From NCBI RefSeq assembly GCF_000027005.1, contig NC_012963.1, forward strand, positions 2,294,001 through 2,358,000: a DNA stretch of 64,000 nucleotides, given 5' to 3'. Source of the stretch: Komagataella phaffii GS115 (taxonomy: Eukaryota; Ascomycota; Pichiomycetes; Pichiales; Pichiaceae). The position numbers and the translations under genes are program-made. The notes under the pieces are model-generated. The model was not told the origin of the DNA, did no database searches, and was given only the letters and a program-made list of their open reading frames with translations. This document shows positions 47,601 through 55,257 of the stretch, piece after piece (positions within the stretch are counted from its first letter, which is position 1; every line of letters begins with the position of its first letter).

Positions 47601-48631
47601 GAGTTGAATTTGCTCATTAACCTTGACTCTTTTTTCGGTCAAAAGTTTGCCGTAATTCGACAGGTTATTCTCCAAGATTTCTGTGCTATCAGGTAGCACT
47701 GTCAGAGAACTGAAAAGCCTATCAATCTGTTGTTGAGTACTCTGCTTTTCTGTAGCCAGAAAATCTAACTTTGATAAGACTTTTTCAAAATCTTGATTTG
47801 ATTTGAATAACTCATCTAACTTTCTAGTGACTTCCTCGACTTGGGTATTCAGATCAATAATTTCAGCGTTGTAATCCTCAACAGTGTTCTGCAGAGCCTC
47901 CATTTCCGCCCGCTTCAAGTCGGCCCTTTTCTTGTCATTTTTCAAATGTTCCACATTATTTGTGAGTAGTTTGATATCGACACTCATATCTTTTGTGATG
48001 CCTTTAAACCCCTCCAACACCTTGATAAACTTGACAGAATCAAAAATCTCATCAAATTTCTTTTTCAGTGCCATTGGTTCAGAAATTGGCCATAAATTTT
48101 CCTCCTGATGGCAAAAAATGACATAGTTCAGCACCGCTTTAGATACACCCAAGTAATTAGGGATTAACGATTCAATCTCCGCGGCTTTTTGCGACACTCG
48201 TGTCCTTTCTCCGTTGTTTATCACAGACAATTGATTCTCTAAAGTTTTAAATTGCAAAGACTTGCCGGGTTTTTGTACGACCTGTAAAGTTTTCGTCAGA
48301 ATCATACTCACTCCACTTATGTTCTGAAATGCCAATTTGACCTGCGCTTTAACTTGGTTATCTCCGGCGATCTTGGGATCGTGAACAAAGGCACCTCCTT
48401 TAGAATTGGGCGGCAAATCTCCAGTGGTTGCATACTTCAAGCACTCGATGATGGTTGTCTTCCCAGACCCGTTCTGTCCAACTATTAATGTTAAAGGCTT
48501 GCTGAACTGAATTGTCTCCGGAGTGTGAGGGTCAAAAGACCGCACTCCCTGTATGGCCAATTTATAAATTGAAGACCTTTCTGTTAGAGTCAAAGAGCAT
48601 TGAATAGAGGAATTGAGGTTAAAACTTACAT
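44685..48631 (-). CDS. RAD50: Rad50 DNA repair ATPase, with an intron inside the start codon
   Basis: 1297 residues after splicing. Exon 2 runs 48576-44685. The Walker A loop is VGQNGSGKTTIIECLKY, with LPPNSKGGAFVHDPK after it. Long coiled coils flank the zinc hook CILC (Cys683, Cys686). The C-terminal lobe has the signature SAGQKVLASIIIRLAL and Walker B ALDEPTTNLDEEN. With Mre11 and Xrs2/Nbs1 it tethers and processes DNA breaks. The unspliced frame has no ATG; a GTAAGT donor at 48629 directly after AT, and an AAAG acceptor ending at 48577, make AT|G TCT TCA ATT TAT, giving MSSIYKLAIQG as in other Rad50 proteins. Divergent from the CysRS gene. Confidence 0.93.
48577..48629 (-). other. Intron splitting the RAD50 ATG (AT|G)
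   Basis: 53 bp, donor GTAAGT, branch-like ACTCTAAC, and the second AG after it (AAAG) as acceptor. The first AG (CAG, right after the branch) would not make an ATG. Without splicing the same ATG is followed at once by TAA. Translation therefore depends on splicing. Confidence 0.7.
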
Positions 48632-48840
48632 GGCTAGGTCAGTTCAGTAACCGGACTTGGTTCCCTGAGGGTGAATAATTAACTACACGGGGATCCAGGC
48701 GCGATATGTTTAGGAGAACGGGAGAGATGAACAACTTTTCCTCCGCGCAGGTCCTTCCAGTTGGCCATCTAAAGCCTCCGCCCAAAGGCCAGACCAGCCG
48801 GCTAAAAAAAACAAACTGTCTGATCACTCACTTTGTTTCC

Positions 48841-51126
48841 ATGAACATTAGACCCTGGAAGAGAAACACTTTTTATATAATAAGAAATTTCCACACACAA
48901 ATGTCTCAACCAGCATGGAATCAGCCTACCCAAAAGGTGGAACGGCCCGTCCTTAAATTATTCAACTCTTTGACAAGGACAAAGGTACCTTTTATTCCCA
49001 CAAACGCCAATGAGGTGACGTGGTACAGTTGTGGTCCTACAGTCTACGATTCCTCCCACATGGGTCACGCTAGAAACTACGTCACGATTGATATCAATCG
49101 TCGTATTTTGCAGGACTTTTTTGGTTATAATATCAAGTTTGTTCAGAATGTCACTGATATTGACGACAAGATTATACTGAAAGCTAGACAGGAATATTTA
49201 TTCAAAGAGTTTTCGAAAAAGTATTCAGAGATAACCAATGAGCTGAAGCAGTTTGCGTTAGGGAGCTGGAACAGCTATGTTGCTAAGAATCTGACAGATT
49301 TCAAGGGTGATTCTTCAAACTTTGAAAGTTGGGCTCAATCCTTAAACATTGCTGAAAAGGCAGTGGACAATCCCAAAATTCCTATGCATATCACTGCTGC
49401 AAAAAAGGCACTGAAAACAAGTTCTGATTTGAATGAATATTTAGAAAATATCAAGGATGTTGTTGTGCCGGAGCTGGATAAATTGTATGGATCTACCGTG
49501 ACAGATCCAGAGATCTTCAAACAGACTTCTTCCTATTGGGAACAGAGATATGATGAAGATATGGAACGTTTGAACATTTTACCAGCTACTGTTACGACTA
49601 GAGTATCCGAGTATGTACCTGAAATTGTTGAATTTGTTCAGGGAATTATTGATAGAGGGTATGCCTACGTTACCAAGGATGGATCTGTCTACTTTGACAC
49701 CACTCAATTCGACACTAATGAGAAACACGATTATGCCAAGCTTCAGCCTTGGAACAAAGCAGACTTGGAGTTGCTAAAAGAGGGCGAAGGCTCTCTTTCT
49801 AGCAATGATGGTAAAAGGAACTCTGCTGATTTTGCTTTGTGGAAAAGTTCCAAACCTGGTGAACCATCTTGGAAATCTCCATGGGGGCAAGGAAGGCCAG
49901 GATGGCATATTGAATGCTCTGTTATGGCTTCTGACATTACGGGCGAATCAATGGATATTCATTCTGGGGGAATTGATTTGGCATTCCCACACCATGACAA
50001 CGAGTTGGCTCAAAGTGAAGCCAGGTTTGATTGCAAGCAATGGGTCAACTATTTCTTGCACACAGGCCATTTGCACATTGAAGGCCAGAAGATGAGTAAG
50101 TCGTTGAAGAACTTTATTACAATTGATGAAGCTCTCTCCAAATATAGTGCCAGACAGCTTAGATTATGTTTTGCCCTTGTTCAATGGAATAACCAATTGG
50201 ACTTCAAGGAAAGCTTACTGAACGAGGTAAGATCCATAGAAGCCACCTTCAATAATTTTTTCAACAACGTCAGAGGACTAAACAATGATTACAACTCCAA
50301 ACTGGCAAGTGGTCAAATTATCTCCAAGAAATTTGGGCCTGCGGAGAAGAATTTGTTGACCAAATTGTCTGAGGTTCAAGCAAAGGTTTATAGTTCATTC
50401 TGTGATAACCTATCAACTCCACAAGTGGTAAGGTCTTTATTAGACTTAATCCAAGAATCCAATAATTACATCAGTGCTATTGGGACAGAAATCCGTGTTC
50501 AACCTTTACTCCAAACTGCTTTTTACATTACCAGGATATTGAGTGTTCTTGGATTTCAGAATAGACCAGACAACCTTGGATGGATCAATGAGGACCAACA
50601 AGATGGCCAAGGCTCCAATAGGGAAGACACTGTTTTGCCATTTGTTCAGGCTTTGAGTTCTTTCCGAGACTTTGTAAGAAAATCTGCCATTAGTAAGGAT
50701 GATTACAAGGTCTTTTTGGATGCCACTGACAAAATCAGAGACGTTGACTTGCTGAAATTGGGAGTCGTTCTTGACGATCGTAATGGTCAGAATGCCCTGA
50801 TCAAGTTTATCACTGAAGCTGAAAAGCAAGAACTTATCAGACAACAGGAGGAGAAGGAGATCCAAGCTCAAGAGAAATTACAAAAGAAATTGCAACAAAT
50901 CAAACTAAAAGAGGCAAAGGAGAACGAGAGAAGAGAGAAAGCCAAGCTGTCCCCCCTTGAAATGTTCAAACAGGGAGATTACGCTTCCTTGTACACCGCA
51001 TGGGATGACAATGGTTTACCTATCAAGGATGCCCAGGGTAACGAGGTAACGAAAAGCGCACGTAAGAAACTGACGAAGCTTCAGGATCAGCAAAGGAAAC
51101 TTCATGAAGAGTTCAACGGTCATTAG
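48841..51126 (+). CDS. CRS1: Cysteinyl-tRNA synthetase (cytosolic and mitochondrial forms likely)
   Basis: 761 residues from the ATG at 48841. Class I motifs: zinc ligand region WYSCGPTVYDSSHMGHARN (HIGH form HMGH), GWHIECSVMA, FPHHDNELAQSEA and the KMSKS loop KMSKSLKNF. A eukaryotic C-terminal extension ends in a Lys/Gln-rich helix. The first 20 residues (MNIRPWKRNTFYIIRNFHTQ) look like a mitochondrial presequence. The next ATG at 48901 (MSQPAWNQ) would start a cytosolic form of 741 residues. A third in-frame ATG at 48706 adds 45 residues without targeting character and is probably not used. In Saccharomyces one gene (YNL247W) also supplies both compartments. Confidence 0.94.
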   Translation: MNIRPWKRNTFYIIRNFHTQMSQPAWNQPTQKVERPVLKLFNSLTRTKVPFIPTNANEVTWYSCGPTVYDSSHMGHARNYVTIDINRRILQDFFGYNIKFVQNVTDIDDKIILKARQEYLFKEFSKKYSEITNELKQFALGSWNSYVAKNLTDFKGDSSNFESWAQSLNIAEKAVDNPKIPMHITAAKKALKTSSDLNEYLENIKDVVVPELDKLYGSTVTDPEIFKQTSSYWEQRYDEDMERLNILPATVTTRVSEYVPEIVEFVQGIIDRGYAYVTKDGSVYFDTTQFDTNEKHDYAKLQPWNKADLELLKEGEGSLSSNDGKRNSADFALWKSSKPGEPSWKSPWGQGRPGWHIECSVMASDITGESMDIHSGGIDLAFPHHDNELAQSEARFDCKQWVNYFLHTGHLHIEGQKMSKSLKNFITIDEALSKYSARQLRLCFALVQWNNQLDFKESLLNEVRSIEATFNNFFNNVRGLNNDYNSKLASGQIISKKFGPAEKNLLTKLSEVQAKVYSSFCDNLSTPQVVRSLLDLIQESNNYISAIGTEIRVQPLLQTAFYITRILSVLGFQNRPDNLGWINEDQQDGQGSNREDTVLPFVQALSSFRDFVRKSAISKDDYKVFLDATDKIRDVDLLKLGVVLDDRNGQNALIKFITEAEKQELIRQQEEKEIQAQEKLQKKLQQIKLKEAKENERREKAKLSPLEMFKQGDYASLYTAWDDNGLPIKDAQGNEVTKSARKKLTKLQDQQRKLHEEFNGH

Positions 51127-51181
51127 GTCGGGTTGTATAGTCAAAATAGAGATGTAAATGAGTAGGTAGATAAACGGTCGC

Positions 51182-51244
51182 CCGCGGCTGAAGCATTTCC
51201 CCACGGGAGTTGGTCGGATGGCCGACAGATAATTCTCCGCGGCT
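51182..51244 (+). promoter_or_regulatory. CCGCGG pair and CGG palindrome upstream of SNG1
   Basis: CCGCGGCT occurs at 51182-51189 and 51237-51244. Between them is a perfect inverted repeat GTCGG-N4-CCGAC (51213-51226). CCGCGG is the core of the pleiotropic drug-response element read by Pdr-type zinc-cluster factors. All lie 120-180 bp before SNG1, a drug-resistance gene. Function is inferred. Confidence 0.5.
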
Positions 51245-51363
51245 CACCGACTCCTATACTGATCGCGAGATGACTACTGTTGGCGAGATTCTTTTCGATA
51301 AGCCCTCAAAAGCCATAAAAGCCGGAGTAGTTCACTTAGTTCATCCAGTTTTATAGAGAACAC

Positions 51364-53259
51364 ATGTCAGATGATTCCTTGCACTCGCTAGAGACGAGTG
51401 AGAGCACCGAAAAGAATGAAGTGAAAGAAACTGAGACTACTCAATCGAGTATGGTGCGACCTTACATGGGACAGAATTCCCAAGATGACGAAAACGATGA
51501 AAATAACGATACTGTCGATGAGATAGGTCAATTTCAGAGAAACGTAAGAAGTAATTCCAATTTAAAACCTAGAAGTCGGAAAAATAGCATTAGAGGCTTA
51601 TTTGAAAGACGTCCAAGTGTGCTCACTAATCCAAGTATCGACAGCCAGGAAGTGGAATATGGCAAGCTGACAAAACAGTACTCCCACCAGGACTTCTTTT
51701 CTGATGATCTTCTGGGAGGATCTCAAATAACAAGGGTTATGACGGAGAATAGTGGTCCTGGATCCAGAATAAGAGGTCCAGGTGATCTAGAGAGCAACAA
51801 ATTGAAAGAGATTGAGTCCTCCCTGACTGACGACGATGATGAGAAGTCCCTAGGCAGTTGCAAATCAATACACAGGCAACCAAGTTGGGTTCCAGCTGAA
51901 CTGGAGAGGATAACCACATCAATCAGGTCCACTATATCTGCGAGAGCGAGAAAAGTTGGATTCTTCAGTGATGAGTTCCGCAAAACTCGGTCCTACATGG
52001 TTGTGCATTTTGCGCTGGTATATCTGGTAATGGTACTTTTTGTCATGGGAATATTTTCCGTCTACTGGGGTTCACTATATGAGAGAGACTCCAGACTGAA
52101 AAACCTCAAATTTCTCATTATTGGTGACGAAATAGGCGATGAAAGCTTACTGACCGATACTGTACTTCAAGCAAGTGAAACCCCAGAGCTACAAGCAAAA
52201 GGAACGTGGATATACCTGAATTCTGCTGAAATTCCTTCACAGTACACTAACGTAACTGAATTTGCCATACATGAGGTACACAGACAGAAATACTGGGCCG
52301 CTATACTTGTCACCAGAAACAGCACAGCTAACATCCGCCAAGCATTCGAAACGGCGAACAGTAGCTTCACTAATGAGGGCCTAATATATTTGATTTACGA
52401 ATCAGGCAGAGATTTGACTGGTTTTGGAGCATACGTTATGCCGTCGCTCAATGCACTGGAAGTCGAAGTACTGAGCATGCAAGGTGATGGAGTTTACGGA
52501 CCAATCATAAATAGTCTCAGTCCAGATCAGACATTAGAGGTTGCTGCAAATACGACATTAGCCAGTCAATCATTATCATTTACAAAGATAGATTATCGAC
52601 CAGTGACTGCGCCAGTTACTCAGGCACCACAGCAAATTGGATTAATTTATCTCAGCATTCTGTCTTTCTTCCAGTTTAATTTCCTTGGACCTATACATGC
52701 AAAGGTATCTCAGGATTTAAGGCGATGGCATTTTGTCCTCTACAGAATGATAGCATCTCAGATATCATTTCTAGTACTGTCGTTAGCATTTACGTTGGTT
52801 AGTGTAGCATTTCAGGTAGATTTTTCCAGGGGATGGTCTCATGGGGGAATTGCAGTGGCATGGATGTTTTCATACTTAACGATGGCAGCTGCTGGAGGCT
52901 ATAACGAAAATATGGCCCTTTATGCTTTTGCAACTTATCCACCCCTGGTAGGATTTGGAATGTTGGGGTTCGTGATTGTGAATGTGGCTCCAACGTTTGC
53001 ACCGTTAGAGCTCTCACCCGGCTTTTACCAATACGGAAAAGCAATGCCTCTCTACAATGGGTTCCAACTCTTAAGGACGGTACTCTTTGGGACTACCAAG
53101 AAGCACATTGGATTGAACATTGGGGTACTCTTCGCATGGATTATCGCGATGAATGCATTATTACCATTTAGTTTAAGCTTCTTTGCGAAGAAGAAGTCAC
53201 AAGAGGCAACTGCGGCTAAAGAAGCGGCACAAGCTGAAGCGGCACAAGCTGCCAAATAA
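51364..53259 (+). CDS. SNG1: Sng1-like multi-pass membrane protein (DUF3533), drug resistance
   Basis: 631 residues. A disordered, acidic and Ser-rich N-terminal third (1-205) with RPSVLTNPS and KNSIRGLF precedes a membrane helix (MVVHFALVYLVMVLFVMGIFSVYWGSLYERDSRLKNL). A large extracytosolic loop with Asn-X-Ser/Thr sites follows, then five more hydrophobic segments from about residue 420 (IGLIYLSILSFFQFNFLGP, ISFLVLSLAFTLVSVAF, GIAVAWMFSYLTMAAAG, PPLVGFGMLGFVIVNV, IGVLFAWIIAMNALLPFSLSFF). This is the DUF3533/Sng1 layout, linked in yeast to nitrosoguanidine and other drug resistance and to membrane lipid asymmetry. The tail is an Ala-rich AKEAAQAEAAQAAK. Confidence 0.82.
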   Translation: MSDDSLHSLETSESTEKNEVKETETTQSSMVRPYMGQNSQDDENDENNDTVDEIGQFQRNVRSNSNLKPRSRKNSIRGLFERRPSVLTNPSIDSQEVEYGKLTKQYSHQDFFSDDLLGGSQITRVMTENSGPGSRIRGPGDLESNKLKEIESSLTDDDDEKSLGSCKSIHRQPSWVPAELERITTSIRSTISARARKVGFFSDEFRKTRSYMVVHFALVYLVMVLFVMGIFSVYWGSLYERDSRLKNLKFLIIGDEIGDESLLTDTVLQASETPELQAKGTWIYLNSAEIPSQYTNVTEFAIHEVHRQKYWAAILVTRNSTANIRQAFETANSSFTNEGLIYLIYESGRDLTGFGAYVMPSLNALEVEVLSMQGDGVYGPIINSLSPDQTLEVAANTTLASQSLSFTKIDYRPVTAPVTQAPQQIGLIYLSILSFFQFNFLGPIHAKVSQDLRRWHFVLYRMIASQISFLVLSLAFTLVSVAFQVDFSRGWSHGGIAVAWMFSYLTMAAAGGYNENMALYAFATYPPLVGFGMLGFVIVNVAPTFAPLELSPGFYQYGKAMPLYNGFQLLRTVLFGTTKKHIGLNIGVLFAWIIAMNALLPFSLSFFAKKKSQEATAAKEAAQAEAAQAAK

Positions 53260-54006
53260 AAAAACTCGGAAATAGTTTGATTAGCACACATGACCTTGTC
53301 TCCATGTTCAGCCGTACTCTTGGTGTTAACCTGGTGGAGTACTAAAAATAAAGTTCGGTCCACCCCGGCTAAATCCTCAAATCGGGAGGCCGCTTGCGCT
53401 GCTCCGGAGGTCCCTGCCGTGTGGCCGTATACCCCATGATTAAAAAAGAAAAATCTGCCTAGAACGTTTTCTTTGCGCGCTGCTTACGGCGGCTCGGAGT
53501 AGGCTATAGCAATTTGCCCTTAATCATATGCGAAAAGAAAGGGGTGTGTGAGTGATAGCAGGGTGCGGTTTTAATGGGTTACCGCCAACTGGGAGAAAAC
53601 GAAAATTAGAGTGGCACATAAGTGACACACTGTTAATCCTAATAGAGCCAAGTGTTGCACTTTCCTTGGTGACGGTTAGATCGTTACTTTGAACCAAAAA
53701 TCTTTCGTTGCATAACTCTTCCCCCCACGAAATTGACAGATTTAGTGGATTAAGTTTTCCCGAACACCCCTCATCCGTGCTTCCGCACCCCAATACAGTT
53801 AACTCCACCCTCGCTTTTTTTCCCCGGATAATGTAAACACCGTTACCCCCACGTTATATTATATAGATGGTTGTAACCAGTAATTTTTTTTCCTGCCCCA
53901 AATAGACTAGTAGGAGTCATTCTCTAACCGATTGGAGTTTATTTGACTTGATATAAATAAAAAAACGTTTTCCCCAACTCGGACATTGTTGTGCCAGAAC
54001 ACTAAT
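53260..54006. other. 747-bp gap before the zinc-cluster gene
   Basis: The first part (53340-53500) is GC-rich with several CGG/CCG triplets, including the palindrome CTCCGGAG near 53402 and GGCGGCTCGGAG near 53488. The second part is A/T-rich, with TATATTATATAGATGG near 53857 and a likely TATA-type ATATAAATA near 53952. I see no conserved frame or structured RNA. Confidence 0.5.
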
Positions 54007-54999
54007 ATGTCCGCCTCTCAATTTATGAAACTACCCTCATTGCAGCCTTCTTCGGAGCAGAATGCTTTACCTCCGTTGAGAAGTTTGGCTGCTGGATTAT
54101 TTCCAACGAGGCTGATGTCTGAGAACTCTTTATCAATGCAACACAACAGTTCAGCGTTCCTGGATTCGTATTCACTTTCTCGGGGGTCGTTGTCACCGCC
54201 CATGTCGCAGGGTCTAGAGTCCATCGGAAGACGATCTTTGCCAAGTCTTCCAACGTTTTCGTTTGGAGACGTTCGCAACAACTCACTAACGTCTACGTCG
54301 TCCCGAGCTTCTTCCCTCAGTGGAGACGACGTTGAATCCACCCCATCAGTGCCAAATTCTCCAGGATCTATACATGCCCCTGGGTCGATTAGTTCCTTGC
54401 GGGGAAAAAGGCGTCAGAGAAGTGGACCATCGTGTGATGCTTGTCGCGTGAGGAAAGTCAAATGTGATGCAGAGATAATCATATCTGATTACCAGGACTT
54501 GAGTATAGATGAGAAGCTCATGTTCGATAAGAACACACAGGATAACCAGACGTTTCAGCTGAGCAACGGGTTCACCATCCTGAAGACTTTGGTCAACATC
54601 AAATCTTCGAGGGATGAGAAGTACATCAAGTATAGATCTTGTACTGCTTGTAACAACAGAACTTTGAAATGCTGTTTCTCCAAAGGCTTCACGAGGAACG
54701 ATATTGTCAAGTACAACAAGTTCAAATCGGAGTCCTCTGATGAAGAGTGCTCCGTCGCTAAGAGGGCCAAAACAGCACAAACAACCCCTCCTCCGTCGAC
54801 TAACTTCGACAGCAGCAGCTCCTCTTTGTCTCCAAAGTCGACTCTTACGGCACCCTCGTCGGTAACTCCGCCACTGCTGCCAGCAAGACGATCGTCTTGT
54901 CTTAATTGTCGATCCAAGAAGATCAAGTGCGCACGACTAGAAGACTCTGAGCGATGTACACATTGCGATAAAAAGGATCTGTGTTGCAGCTTTGAATGA
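54007..54999 (+). CDS. Small fungal transcription factor with two zinc-cluster-like regions
   Basis: 330 residues from the ATG at 54007; the frame opens at a TTG seven codons upstream. A Ser-rich N-terminus (1-130) is followed by CDACRVRKVKC (CX2CX6C), a 58-residue insert, and CTACNNRTLKC (CX2CX6C) plus a Cys-Phe. Together these could make one binuclear cluster with a very long loop. After another Ser/Thr region the last 40 residues are a canonical Zn2Cys6 cluster, CLNCRSKKIKC-X8-CTHCDKKDLCC. There is no middle homology region. I do not recognise an orthologue. A C-terminal zinc cluster is unusual; most lie near the N-terminus. Confidence 0.8.
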   Translation: MSASQFMKLPSLQPSSEQNALPPLRSLAAGLFPTRLMSENSLSMQHNSSAFLDSYSLSRGSLSPPMSQGLESIGRRSLPSLPTFSFGDVRNNSLTSTSSRASSLSGDDVESTPSVPNSPGSIHAPGSISSLRGKRRQRSGPSCDACRVRKVKCDAEIIISDYQDLSIDEKLMFDKNTQDNQTFQLSNGFTILKTLVNIKSSRDEKYIKYRSCTACNNRTLKCCFSKGFTRNDIVKYNKFKSESSDEECSVAKRAKTAQTTPPPSTNFDSSSSSLSPKSTLTAPSSVTPPLLPARRSSCLNCRSKKIKCARLEDSERCTHCDKKDLCCSFE

Positions 55000-55257
55000 A
55001 TGGAGCATTTTGGTGTTTAAACTTGTGGGGCCTCTGGTTAGGTTTGATATATTAATTGGTACTGATACGATATGATAGGATAATGATATAATGAAATGAC
55101 GATTACTGAATACAAAATCTCGACCGTAGTGGGCCTCCTTCTAGGTTGATCTTTGGGGAAGACTTTTTTCGCGTCTAGATAATTTTTCCTTTGCAATATA
55201 TTTCATACGTTTATTGCAGAGCTAATAGCCCTTTCTACGCTATTAACGGTCGCTTCT

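Noticed and set aside
54007..54999. The zinc-cluster protein as the UaY-like regulator of the nearby permease
   Set aside because: UaY-type regulators are about 1000 residues with a middle homology region and an N-terminal cluster. This protein is 330 residues with neither.
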